This document shows, in pieces, positions 32,957 through 44,250 of a stretch of 64,000 bases of DNA. The notes under the pieces are model-generated. The model saw only the letters and a list, made by a program, of their open reading frames with translations, ran no database searches and had not been told where the DNA came from. The stretch comes from Pohlia nutans (lineage: Eukaryota > Streptophyta > Bryopsida > Bryales > Mniaceae). A program made the position numbers and the translations under genes. Positions within the stretch are counted from its first letter, which is position 1, and each line of letters starts with the position of its first letter. The stretch covers positions 12,110,501-12,174,500 of the forward strand of contig CM040107.1 of the NCBI GenBank assembly GCA_022496805.1, in the 5' to 3' direction.

Positions 32957-34648
32957 TTACAAGTCAGACTTAGGAATCAAGTTAAAGTTAAAGCATTCAT
33001 GTTCATCATAAGCAGACAGGCTTTTAGTCTTGTACAGATCTTCAAAAGCCGCCTCAGTTGCACAAACCTCATCCGACTTGTTGCGCAATACCTCGGAAAT
33101 GATTTTCAAACTGTCCTTTCGAAGTTTTTCCGTGAGGGGATGCCTTAGCTTCATCATGGCTTCTTCGTCCTGCCACATCGCAGACCTTTCAGCTCTCATG
33201 AAGTCCTTGACGTTTGTTTTCCGCCTGTTAGAAACGGCTGACTCGTGCGGCTTTGCAAAGGCTTTCTCGGGAGTTGATGCGTTCAAAGCAGGGCCTGCAG
33301 GAAGAGCTTTGGCGTCCTGCTCCAACTCCGCAGCATTCTGCAACTCGAATAATTTGCCAGAAGATTCCTCTGGTCCACCAACTCCATCTTCCGGTGGATC
33401 GTCCTTCCCCATAGGACCCATCGGGCGACCGCCCAATACTGTATGTGGACCTTCTTCGACGACGTCGTCTTGGCTGTGCTGCAAATCCATCGTTTTGATA
33501 GAAGTTTCCTCGAGTCCACCAACTCCATCTTCCGCGGGAACGTCCTTCCCCATAGGACCTATCGGGCCACCGCCCGATACTGTGTGTGGACCATCAACGA
33601 CGACGTCGTCTTGGATGTGCTGCAAATCCATTGTTTTTCCAGAAGATTCCTCCAGTCCACCAACTCCATCTTCCGCGGGATCGTCCTTCCCCAAAGGACC
33701 CATCGGGCGACCGCCCGATACTGTATGTGGACCATCAACGACGACGTCGTCTTGGATGTGTTGGAAATCCATTGTTCTGCCAGAAGATTCCTCTAGTCCA
33801 CCAACTCCATCTACCGCGGGATCGTCCTTCCCCAAAGGACCCATCGGGCGACCGCCCGATACTGTATATGGACCTTCTTCGACGACGTCGCCTTGGATGT
33901 GCTGCAAATCCATTGTTTTGATAGAATACTCCTCCAGTCCACCATCTCCATCTTCCGGTGGATCGTCCTTCCCCATAGGACCTATCGGGCCACCGCCCGA
34001 TATTGTATCTGGATCATCTGTGTCTTGGATGACTTCTTTTACAGGCATGCTAGAGTCTATCTTCGACACGTCATCCCGACTCTCTTGATTTGGAGTATTA
34101 GGCGCATCAGGACGCGCAGTCTCAGGATCGTGAGCAGGACTCATTCTGTCGAGGTCACGCATGGAGTCCACGAAGCATGGGTCCAAAGGTTCTGCCTGGC
34201 CCACAGCTTCATCTTCTTCACTTGACGGAGGAGAGTTGCCAGAGAGTATTATGGGGAGATCCCCCGATGACCCCTCCACAGTCTTCACTTTTTTTGGCAC
34301 TCCACCCTCCATATCCAGTGACTGCCCTTGAACACATGCTTCATCATTGGCATTCCCTTCATTAACGAGAGACTCTGCCATCGTTCCGCCCTGTGATTGT
34401 GAAGCATCCTGTCTATTTGATGATACAATCTGGTTGGAACCGATCAGTGGGGCAGCTCCTGAGCGTAGCGCAGCAGGACCTTCGATGGCATCCGGAACTC
34501 CTTGCAATGCACCGACGTCAGTTGTTACGGTTGATGATTTCCTCTTCTGTGCCACTCGCTGCACCTGTATTGAGGTCGGTGTAGTGGGGTTAGCTACCTC
34601 GTCACCGACTGCATGAATATGTTGCACTTTATATGCAAGTATGTGCAT
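32957..34648 (-). CDS. Long acidic disordered protein with 47-residue repeats embedding the palindrome
   Basis: This is a 563-codon open frame. The exon probably starts at 34564 after acceptor AATACAG (VQRVAQKRKSS, a basic cluster). The middle has five repeats of exactly 141 bp (palindrome starts 33984, 33843, 33702, 33561, 33420), each containing SGGRPMGPLGKDDP or SGGGPIGPMGKDD, where SGGRP is the element C palindrome in translation, followed by a GLEESSGKTMDLQHIQDDVV-like stretch. The C-terminal part (VKDFMRAERSAMWQDEEAM) is charged and helical. It lies between the ParB-methyltransferase and the HAD gene and may be the N-terminal part of the HAD gene, but I could not find a phase-compatible donor. 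Confidence 0.55.
   Translation of the reverse strand: MHILAYKVQHIHAVGDEVANPTTPTSIQVQRVAQKRKSSTVTTDVGALQGVPDAIEGPAALRSGAAPLIGSNQIVSSNRQDASQSQGGTMAESLVNEGNANDEACVQGQSLDMEGGVPKKVKTVEGSSGDLPIILSGNSPPSSEEDEAVGQAEPLDPCFVDSMRDLDRMSPAHDPETARPDAPNTPNQESRDDVSKIDSSMPVKEVIQDTDDPDTISGGGPIGPMGKDDPPEDGDGGLEEYSIKTMDLQHIQGDVVEEGPYTVSGGRPMGPLGKDDPAVDGVGGLEESSGRTMDFQHIQDDVVVDGPHTVSGGRPMGPLGKDDPAEDGVGGLEESSGKTMDLQHIQDDVVVDGPHTVSGGGPIGPMGKDVPAEDGVGGLEETSIKTMDLQHSQDDVVEEGPHTVLGGRPMGPMGKDDPPEDGVGGPEESSGKLFELQNAAELEQDAKALPAGPALNASTPEKAFAKPHESAVSNRRKTNVKDFMRAERSAMWQDEEAMMKLRHPLTEKLRKDSLKIISEVLRNKSDEVCATEAAFEDLYKTKSLSAYDEHECFNFNLIPKSDL
33420..34001. repeat. Five 141-bp tandem repeats, each with a palindrome, inside a coding frame
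   Basis: Palindrome starts at 33420, 33561, 33702, 33843 and 33984 are all 141 bp apart. The right arm keeps only two such units (56905 and 57046, also 141 bp apart). The period is a multiple of three and the frame stays open. Confidence 0.95.
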
Positions 34649-34652
34649 AGGC

Positions 34653-34914
34653 AGCTGCGTCCTCTAAACTTTCGCCGCATACTTACTAGCTATAGAGATG
34701 GGATCCCTATAGCCGGATCCAGGCAACTAAGCCCAAGAAATCTCATCCGAGAGATTAGCATCAGACTCAGGAAGATTCCAAACATACATATTTGTGTGAT
34801 GCGACTCTGCCTGCACTGACCAGTACATAGTAACATATAAACTCGGGGAATGCTCATTAAATATTAATTAAGATTTTCACTTTATTCCCATTAAGAAAAG
34901 CATAAAAGTCATCA
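34653..34914. other. Short stretch between left arm and ParB-methyltransferase gene
   Basis: Unique DNA inside the inner end of the left arm. It probably contains the 3' end of the ParB-methyltransferase transcript and the 5' part of the disordered ORF transcript. No gene seen. Confidence 0.35.
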
Positions 34915-37900
34915 TCATACCGGGCTTGCGTCCCTGACAACATCGATATCACTTTCATCATTGCGCAGTCCAAACAGAGCCTTAGCCGCAGACTTAGTAG
35001 TCCCTGCACTTGACTGTTTGTGCGGAACAGGAGAGGGGGAATCAACCCGTATGCGTTTGTTGGCAGTCCCGTCGCCCTCGTCCTCGTCTTCGTCCTCGTC
35101 CTTGTCCTCGTCCTCACTATCGCTGTCATTTTCGGACACCGAATCAACTTTGACACGAGAGGCTGATCTGGTATGAAGTCTCGAAGTTGTGGCTTCATCC
35201 GCAGCATGTGGAACAGCTGCACCTGTAGGTTCCGGAGGAAGAGGTGGTTGCACGGGACTGTCAAACACAGCCTCTTTGCTGATGACGTCCCACATTCTTT
35301 GTGTTCGACTTCTGGCGTCGTCGAGCCGACTATCATTATCCACAAACTCCAAGACACTGGCGTTGTTTCTCTGCGTAAATCAGTCTAAGCGACATCGGTC
35401 GATCCCCCGATCCAGTGACAAATATTCTCAACAGAGATGGGGCGATCCCCCGATCAACTGGCAGATATTGCAACATAGATGGAGCTAAATCTGAACTATT
35501 GAATCGTGAAGGAATTTCAGAACTTACCAATCCCACGTATGTAATATTGGGGCCCCCATGCAAATTGATAAGAAGTATATCCTTCTTCAGAAAACGCCTG
35601 AACATTGCAGACGCAGTGCTCAAATTCAAGGATGCACTTCCCGGAATTCGCCATTCTCGGTCAACTGTTACATCCGAGGAGTCAGCTGCTGAATACAATG
35701 CCGATAATCTATCCCGAGACCCTCTGTCCCTCTCGAAGAAGATGTCGAAGTCTGCACGTGTCCCACGCCCAATCCTCCCGAATATAAAAACAACATACAC
35801 TACAAATTGAGCGCTGATGTCGCATGGAGGGAATTCATCATCAGGCTGTGGAAGGTAGTGCACGACATAATAATCCCATGCAGTGGCGTTCGATCTTCCT
35901 TTCCGCACTTCGATCTCCTTTGCAATCTGTGTCATCCGGTGCACCTCCGTGATGAGGATTGCTGGTGAGTGTATATTGATGGTCGCAATCTCCTTTTGCT
36001 CGCATGCGTCAAAAATCACTGAAATTCTTCTGTCTTCCAACAGTCTTGCCTTAGTCTTGCCAGTTTCTACGGTTGTAAAGCAGAAACAGACAAAAAGAAA
36101 CCTAATATCTTCGGACATGTCTTCCAACCAGGGCCAAACGTTGGCATCATCATTCATTGCTGCACCGAGGTTCCCTTTGAACCAGTCATAAGTGACGCAT
36201 TTGTACTTTTTGGAATACAAATCAACGACTTGAAGTTCAGGACGATCTGAATCTTGTGCACCGTAGGACATATATACGCTCTTGATTGTTTTGGGGAGGT
36301 CGCCGGGTTTGGGATTCTTCACTAAATTGTCAAAGCGCTTATTGAAGTATGCCTCTCCCTCAGGTAGTTTCAGTATTCGCGAAAGAAGTGCCATCATGCT
36401 CTCGCGAGTGTAACCCCGTTGCGTCGCCAGGGCATCCCAATCCGCAGCTAAATATGGGACATACTCCGCCTTCCTGCTCAGTAGAGGAGATTTCTTGAAA
36501 ATATTCATAAGCTCGTCTTTCATGGCCCAGAGCTTCCGTTCTTGGTTACAGAAATCCACCAAAGACATCATGGTCGCAGGTGCGCTCTTGGAGTTCGTGC
36601 CCTTCACGCAGATTTTCCTCTCGAGGATCTGAGTTGCAACAAAATTGACGTCCTCATTCCGCATCCCATGCAGAATTTTCAAGTCGTTCTCTACGAAGTT
36701 CTTCCTCTCGCTAATTCCTTTACTGTGCGGAGCAACGACTCTTCCCCATTGGTCAGGAAGGCTCCTTGCTAACCACTGGCTCTCAATCAAAACCCATTGG
36801 TCAAAATGATCGTCCTCTAGATATAGCAATGGAAGTCTTCCATCACCTGCATTCTTGAATTTCACTGATTTACCCGCGAATATAAGCTTCACTTTCGGGA
36901 GGAATTCATTCTGAAATCAATAAACAAAACACCATGAGTAAGCTTCCATGAAATGGGGGGATCGCCCCATAAAATTTCCTAATGATCAGTGAATTTCCAG
37001 AAGCATGGGGCGATCGCCCCATGAGCTATTCCAATTGAAATGGTCTCTAGGAAAAAAGTTTCAGATTTATGAAATACCATGGATTACAAGAGGGAATCAC
37101 CTAAACATTGAGCATATGGGGCGATCGCCCCATGATCTATGTAATTAATGAAGCTAGCAATGCACCATCGAAAATGAGATGAATAATGGCTTCATCCCAC
37201 CTTAAATTTCGAGGAATGCACGCGTCCACATAACGCAGGCATGGGCCGATTCATCTTGTGCCACGCCACTCGAGTGTTTCCGAGCTGTTGCATAAATGTC
37301 TGTTCCGTTCGCTCGCCCGCTACATCTTGATTCAAAACTCGGGATAGAAACAGGAGCTTCTGGAAATTACTCTCTTCGCACCAGACTAGGATGATACTAA
37401 ATTTTGACAGCAAGCCTTTCTTAAAGTCAGAAATCTGGTCCTTCGTGTTCAGGACCTTCTGGTGAGCTGCTACGGTGTGCTGGCCGCCAATGATATAGTA
37501 GTGGGTACTTGCATTAATATCTTTCTTCTCCGGTCTGCAAGAGAAGTAGATCGGCTTCTCGTTAGCAAAACCCTTTAGGGGCAGCACGATCACCTGAGCT
37601 CTGACAAGGCTAATGTCTGGAACTATTTCCACCTGCATCGCAATGCGATCTACTCTGTCCTGGACAAGCCCTCGGTACATGATCCCCCCCGGCTCTGCAC
37701 GGTGAAGATGGTCGAAGTGCACATGCAGCTCCTGGCCGTCTGGATTCTTCCATGATTCCATCCCGATTGTGTTCTCTGAATGATGAATATAAAGTGGGGA
37801 GAGCTTGGCATCGTAGAGCTTCCTGATTTCTTCCCTCAGTTCAGGAGTCAAGCGTTTTTTGTCGTCAGATCCGAAGTTCACAGCATCTGCGAGGGTCAAT

Positions 37901-38577
37901 TCCGGCTTCTTCCCAGCTTCATCTTTCTCGATTGTAGTCTTCTTCGGACGCTTCGGCTTCATTGGTGACTTGCGCTTCTTGCTCGAAGTTGTAATATTTG
38001 CCGGCGGGTCCTCTCCAACAACAGCAGATTCGTTTTGGGCATCCACCAGAAGCTCCCATGACTTTTCCATATCCTCGACTGTGCGCTCCGGATCCTCGTA
38101 AATTTCAAACCCCCTCTCCGTCACAGATGTGCATAGTGCTGAGTCCAATTTGTTTGCGTCTACAAGTAGTCTATATATTCGGGTATCTGTGTCCTTCCCA
38201 AGTGGCTGTTCTTGGATGACTAAGAAAATATCGTATCTACGATTGTGAGGCACATGTATCCCCAATACTTGGACACCTACTGCAGTACTCTTAGATTTCC
38301 CTTCTGCTGCAACCATTACTGGGACGATTCTCGCACGCTCGTCCGACTTCTTTTGCCACATCAACCCCCACGCTTGAAGATGTGGATCAGCTCTGAATGA
38401 AATTCTCACGGGGGGCCCATCATCCAATTGAATGTTTTCATTTCGCAACCACACATCGACGTACTGAGATAACCGTTTAGGTTGAAGATCAGGAGGTGCC
38501 TCCGAATACTTTGGATGCCTGCTCGGAACACTCAGGGTCATTAGAATAAGCGACTTCCATATTCTGAAGTCCGCCAT
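34915..38577 (-). CDS. ParB-like/DNA-methyltransferase-like fusion protein, intact (element C)
   Basis: Three exons join in phase with no stop, giving about 1071 aa: 38577-37201 (459 codons, donor GTGGGA after AAG), 36910-35528 (461 codons, acceptor GATTTCAG, donor GTAAGT) and 35370-34915 (acceptor ACGCAG). Residues 200-213 are a basic KKRKSPMKPKRPKK cluster. Residues 360-376, YYIIGGQHTVAAHQKVL, are a ParB/Srx-type G-x-H/R-x-x-A loop, followed by SIILVWCEES. Exon 2 ends DILLINLHGGPNITYVGL, and exon 3 continues RNNASVLEFVDNDSRLDDAR, which together read as methyltransferase motifs I and II (glycine loop, then an acidic residue after a beta strand). The tail is very acidic with NKRIRVDSPSP. Bacterial ParB-methylase fusions are known. 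No DPPY motif is seen, so catalysis is unproved. All introns carry element C palindromes. Confidence 0.65.
35393..35454. repeat. Two element C palindromes in the last intron
   Basis: Copies at 35393-35410 and 35437-35454 lie between donor 35527 and acceptor 35371, the intron that splits the SAM motifs. Confidence 0.85.
36953..37133. repeat. Three element C palindromes in the ParB/methyltransferase intron
   Basis: Copies at 36953-36970, 37005-37022 and 37116-37133. The last two are perfect ATGGGGCGATCGCCCCAT palindromes. They lie between donor 37200 and acceptor 36911. Confidence 0.9.
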
Positions 38578-39215
38578 TCCAATTCACACTCAACGTAAGG
38601 ACCCCACGCATAAGGATTGAATATAAGTCTGGCTACAATTTAAGAATAATTATCGGGTGACCCCCCCATGCATAAGGATTTAGTATATATTGCTTTCAGT
38701 TCACTAATGCGCACTATTAATCGGGCGACCGCCCCTTGCGTATAGAACAAAATGAAAGACTCTCCAACAAAGGCAAATAGTAATCTAGACGTTATTGTAA
38801 ACCGCCATTCCAATTCACTCTCAGCCTAATGATTGCTACCAACTCTTTCCAAAGCCAATCGCATATGGTATCAGATCAATAAGTGCATCGGGCGATCCCC
38901 CCATGCACAAATACTGAATATCAATATGATTATAGGTCTGGCTAGAATTCTAGAAAAATTATCGGGCGACTCCCCCATGTATAAAGATTAAACATCTATT
39001 GGATTTAGTTCACTCACGCGTACTTCACAACGGGCGACAGCCCCATGCGCAATGAGCTAAATGCAAGACTCATCATAGAAGGAAAATAGTAATCTAGACG
39101 TTATTGTAAACCGCCATTACAATTCACTTCCATCCTAATGAATGCTAGCAGCTTTTACTAAAGCCAATCGCTCATAGTATCAGATCCATAATTGCGTAGG
39201 GCGATCCCCCGATGG
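38572..39215. repeat. About 308-bp tandem duplication around the palindromes
   Basis: The phrase GCCATTCCAATTCAC and the following 85 or so bases recur at 38804 and, with differences, at 39112; a shorter start is at 38573. Each unit contains two palindromes. Confidence 0.75.
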
Positions 39216-39574
39216 TCACTGTGTGAATTTCCTATGATGGAAATCTATTTTAAGCAATTATAAGCATTTTACATCGGGCGACACCCCCATCGTGAATAAC
39301 TGATTTTCTACTGTTCTCTGTTTAATAGGATCTTCTCATTCACCATGGGGGGGTCGCCCCATCCTTTACAACCTTTGGGGGTCTGCCCATCATCTCATCG
39401 GGGGATCGTCCAATTCTCTCATGCACAGTGCATAAATTCTGCATTGTAGGGATTGAAATATAGCTCTGGCTAGAATTGAAAATTCAGTATCGGGCGCCCC
39501 CCCGATGCATAATGACTGAATATCTATTGATTCTAGTTCAGTCATGCGCACTTCACATCGGGCGACCGCCCCAT
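38652..39574. repeat. About a dozen element C palindromes in the first intron
   Basis: Copies start near 38652, 38720, 38887, 38961, 39030, 39196, 39273, 39345, 39397, 39489 and 39557. They alternate between forms ending CCCGAT and CCCCAT. The cluster is just upstream of the ParB-like exon, as in A and B. Confidence 0.85.
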
Positions 39575-39633
39575 GAAGATTGAGCTAAATGCTAGATTCT
39601 ACAACGGTTTCTACCATCGGGATCTGTCTACCC

Positions 39634-39690
39634 CAAACCCTAAACCGAAACCCTAAAAAACCCTAAACCCTAAACCCTAAACCCTGAAAC
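39634..39690. repeat. Interstitial telomere-type repeat (CCCTAAA)n
   Basis: Short run of CCCTAAA units within the first intron of the element C ParB-methyltransferase gene. Confidence 0.9.
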
Positions 39691-40411
39691 CCTTATACTA
39701 GCAGTTTTCGCAAATGAACTGTACGGATCAGTGGATCCCCCGGTGTACTCTAACCTCTGCTTCACACTGTTTGAGCATCAAAATAGGAGCGCGGATTTGC
39801 AACTTACTGCGTTTCTGGATGATCCTCTCTGTCGGTGGATTCTTCGACTACTAGCTTTCGCCGCTGCTCAAACACCATTTTGATTTTGTCAGGGCTGCTC
39901 CTCATTATCCGAGCGGTGCTCTTTGTTCGCGCCAGACTTGAAAGCTGGAAGTTGCTGACGTGCTCACTTCATAATCTATATATGAATCCTGCGTGCACAC
40001 AACAATTCTCTCACTCAGTCCTGACATATGTGGACGTCCTAACTCGTATAATCCAGTTCGAATGAATAACAGTGAAATGTAAAAACTAATACTTAAGTAA
40101 CAATTGAGTTTGCAAAGCAACAATGACCGCAAAATCACCAAACATTAGAGACAGCATTTTAGCACTTCCACTTTGAAATTCGAAAGACCTGCAATTTGAA
40201 AGACCTCAACTCTAAACCTACGTGTTCTGGCCATTGCTAACTGAAGAATGATCGGCATTGCGCTCTCTTGAATCTTAATGACAGAAATTAGGTTTGATGC
40301 GTGTGTGAGAGATAAGAAGCGTGCGTGAGAGAGCGCGTGCGTGAGAGAAGAATCCAAACCCAAGAAGAAACCACAGATCAGAATTCCAAAACCCTAGAAC
40401 TACAGACTTAC

Positions 40412-40640
40412 CTTCTGGGGTGCAAAACAGAGCTCTCAACAGCAGCAGCAGCAAGCGACCATCACCAACAGCAGCGCGACTTCAACCGCAACCAATAACA
40501 ACTGAAATTCAAGCGCTAAACAAGCTAAAAAAACCCTAAACAAGCTCCCGCTATCACGCAGCAAAAGCTCAAGGCACAAGTTTTGAGGGAACTGGAGGAA
40601 GATGGTGAGAGTGAGGGAGCGCGGGAAAGGCTGTACATAT
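40412..40640 (-). other. Probable non-coding leader exon of element C ParB-methyltransferase transcript
   Basis: Minus-strand reading is CTG-rich with TTTAGGGTTT teloboxes and ends CAGAAG before a consensus donor GTAAGT at 40411. It matches the leader positions in elements A and B. Confidence 0.5.
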
Positions 40641-40659
40641 GCCGCCCCTCGTCACCAGC

Positions 40660-42550
40660 CCCTCTCGATCCCATGAGTTCAAAATTCAATCATTTAAAAT
40701 AATTAAGCTACTTATGAGGTAATTAAGCTACTTATGAGAGAAGTGATGGACCAAGAGTCTAAGACTTCAAGTTAGTTAGAACACCAAAATACTACTCTAG
40801 TTAGTCTGTACATAAGGTAGTTACCCCATTCCCAACTGAATAAGAAATACGCATATGAGGCATTGATATCATTTAGTATTATTATTTTTTAGAGGTAGGC
40901 AAGAAGAAATAGATTCCAACACAAGTTCAAACATAATTTTTTAATGAAGAATGAATTAGTTACAAATTTTCAAAGTTGAAGTATGACGCATCCCATTCAC
41001 GTCATATAGGTACACCTCTTTCTGTCTAAAGAAGAATGTATTGCACACACTAAAGATGCTTGAACCAACAACAACAAACCCATAACCACACTTACATATA
41101 TTAAAACCAACAAGAGAGATCCCAGTACCAACTGTAACTCATGCTACAACCAACATAAGTCCAGCATTGATTGCGGATAATGCCCCTAGCTGTTGACATT
41201 AGGAGCCAGTTGGGAATGGGGTAACCACCTCATTCTTAGAATGTAAACAGACGATACGAGGACTATAAGTGTGGCTTGGTGGGTGAAGGATATATGATTG
41301 TTTATCGAACAAGATGTCATGGTTGGGTGGCAAATCACATAATAAACATTGTTTACCTAAAGTCTAGAACTTATTAATGTAATGATGATAAATGTTGTAA
41401 ATGTTTAAAATATCATCTAATTATATTGAAATTATTGTCATACCTCTCTAATATTGATGACAATTTATGGAATATTATGAATCATAAAATCATGTGATAG
41501 TTCAAGTATGCAAATATATAAATAATACCTTGGGTTCCTTAATATGCTTGGACCACCCAGAATTCCCCATGTCAATTCCACATACATGTTTGACTCATTA
41601 GATTTCTGCCCTCATTAAATAAATCTACTTTACTATATGAATCCAGAGTGTTAGAGTACTGTAGAGTAGCGCCGCAGGTATGGTGAGCGAGCGGCTCAAA
41701 CAGGCTCAGTGTCCCGTTCTAACTTCGTTGAACCCGGTCCAATTATCTTGATCGTGGCCGCCCATCACAACGAAGGACTCAGATTGCACGAGCCCTTGCT
41801 CGAACTCGAGAGGGGTCAGTCGCTAGGTACGCCGCCATCTTTTTCATCATTTGCACATGTCAAATCACCGCCATGTCAACTTCAGTCGGCCTCGAAACCG
41901 CCAGAATCCACCACTGAGGTGCAGCCACGTGGAGGCCGTCAAGTCACCTTTTCGTTTATAATTTTCCAAATTAAACGTATTAAATAATTACAGTAGTACA
42001 TACGTATTTACTATTCACGTATTTACTATTAACTTATTTACTACAAACCATGGTAAATTAACCTAGTAAAAATGTAACCAAAAACTATTATTTAGTAAGT
42101 TTGACAAATTGAATTATTTTACTTATCACAAAATTAACGCATGGCTCGGTGATAGGTGACGGTCTAAACCGCTATCTATCTCGATAATAAGTTTGCATCC
42201 CACTACTTTGTACCGTCACCGTGTACACCTCATGGTACTTTAAAATATTTTCTACACATTTTAAAATTCAAATATCGCTCTCAAGTTTCTGATTCAAGTA
42301 GCACGTGTTGCCAATTATTGAGAGTTTTAGAAAAAATAGACAAATGCATAAAACTGAGTCTTAAGGTTGAATAAAATATAGTCTTATAAAATGTTATAAC
42401 TTGAATTAGTTTTAAAAATGTATACATTTAGATACTAGATTTTTGGGGCAGTATTAATTTAGTTACTTAGTAGGTCTATCGGTCTATCGATAAACCCTAA
42501 ACCTTAAACCCTAAATTCTAAACCCTAAACCACTAACACTCCTTAACAAT
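40660..42550. other. Gene-poor stretch between the two halves of element C
   Basis: I see no supported gene. The ORF at 41709-41987 has no recognisable features. No palindromes of any family. Confidence 0.45.
42492..42530. repeat. Interstitial telomere-type repeat
   Basis: Short run of AAACCCTAAA-like units next to the foldback element. Confidence 0.8.
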
Positions 42551-44250
42551 CATGAAAGACTTTATTGAATAATCATGGTTCTAGAATGTTCATTATTAAT
42601 ATCTACAAAGTTGTGTTTAACAAAGTTGTGTTTTCAAGTTTTGGATGGCAAATGTTCATGAATGTTCATTATTAATATTTACAACAACAAAGTTGTGTTT
42701 AACAAAGTTATGTTTGACAAAGTTGTGTTTTCAAGTTTTGGATGGCAAATTTAAGCAAAACTGAGAAGTTTGCTTGAAAGCAACAACATCATCCAAAGGT
42801 TCAAGCTATTTGCAACTTGTGGTACTTGAAGCCGCATCATGGAGCTTTGAATCCAAAAGAGTCCTTCTCTATGTGAGTAACACTTTCCTCTTTCAGAGTT
42901 TGATTGTTATGGCAATTTCCAATGATTCCTCTCACTCAATTTATTCTTCATTATAGTTTATATATTTCTAAGAGATGTCTTGATGCTATACATGAATGAT
43001 GAGTATCTGTCATGATATACATGAACGATGAGTTTCATGAATCATGACGGGTCCGGGTCTGATATGGGTTCCAAAAAGGACTGTCTCACTAAAACACTGT
43101 CACTTTATAATTCACTGAATGTGTGCTAGAAATTACACATTTTCAATTCACATGAATTCAATGATAGATTCATGAGAAAGTTGTAATACTCCATCCAAAA
43201 TAGTATTGAGCAAGAAAAATTGAACAATTTATACATTCCGGATTGTTCCTTAGTTTTCATTGTCTCAAATCCGGAACTGTCTTAATTCCGAATTTGAGAC
43301 AAAAGGAACAATCCGGAATATCAATTTATAGTGAAGTAGTTCATAAACAAGAAATTTAGCTAAAACAACGTTTCAGTCATATCTATGTTTAATTTTAACT
43401 CTTAATTTGATATTTTACTATATTTCCTTATTTATGAGAACTTTCAAAATTGTCTAATATTTTTAAACAATCTAAAAAGACTATGATTTCACCATATCTT
43501 TATGCATGATTTATCTATTTCTAGAATGACCCTACTACAGAATTCACAAAGTCCAGAAATCAGCGAAAATTCCAACACAAGTTCAAACATAATAGAGGAC
43601 CCTAAACCGATAGATCACCGCATACTTTCCGCCTACGGAGGATCCTCCAATGTGTTCCATTATGTTCCATATATAGTGTTCAACACATACAATGCTCTTT
43701 GCATAGTAAGTAAACTTTGTCTTCTCCAGAATTAGACAGTCCATATTTGAGCCCTTTTTCCACAACTAGACAAATCATGCATCAATTTGTCTTAAAACTA
43801 TATGATATGCTTAAATACAAACTTAATACCCCATTTATAATTGTGAAATATTTTTAGCAGCGAAAATTCTTACATATTAATTGTGGATTATTCCATTTAT
43901 GTCATGATTCAATTTAGAAGTTGTTTCACGAAAAATTGGATATAAGTAGACTATATAAGAATGATGAGTATCTGTCATGATAATTTTACATGAGTGATGA
44001 GTTTCATGAATCATGACAAAAATTATGGATGATGATTGCACAATTATCTATGAATCTAGGGGCAATAATTGAGTCCACAAGTTGCAAATAGCTTGGACCA
44101 TTGAATGATGTTGTTGCTTTTAAGCAAACTTGTCAGTATAGCTTAAATTTGCCATGCAAAAATTGAAAACACAACTTTCTTGTAAGATGACTGTAGATAT
44201 AATGAACATTCTTACTAGAATCATTCACTAAATAAATGAAGTCTTTCATG
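42551..44250. mobile_element. Non-coding foldback/TIR element, 1.7 kb
   Basis: The ends CATGAAAGAC (42551) and GTCTTTCATG (44250) are inverted. Inverted similarity continues inward for several hundred bases, for example GCAACAACATCATCCAA near 42779 against its reverse near 44110, and ATGAGTTTCATGAATCATGAC near 43030 against a copy near 43997. The centre holds a strong hairpin at 43236-43320 built from TTCCGGATTGTTCCTT and its complement. No coding region is seen. Confidence 0.65.

Larger units (their letters stand above)
29190..34652. repeat. Left arm of large inverted duplication
   Basis: The sequence matches the reverse complement of 56257-60990 along its length, from the phrase ending AACTAAATATGGACTTT at the outer end to the phrase GCCTATGCACATACTTGCAT at the inner end. 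It contains two HAD-like genes, a long disordered ORF, a MITE and several element C palindromes. It is longer than the right arm because the right arm lacks repeat units and about 260 bp of the disordered ORF. By eye the two arms are very similar; I did not compute identity. Confidence 0.85.

Noticed and set aside
1581..38577. Bacterial contamination or organelle plasmid, because of ParB-like domains
   Set aside because: Introns with consensus splice sites, MITEs and telomere repeats are interwoven with the ParB-like exons, so the genes are nuclear and eukaryotic.
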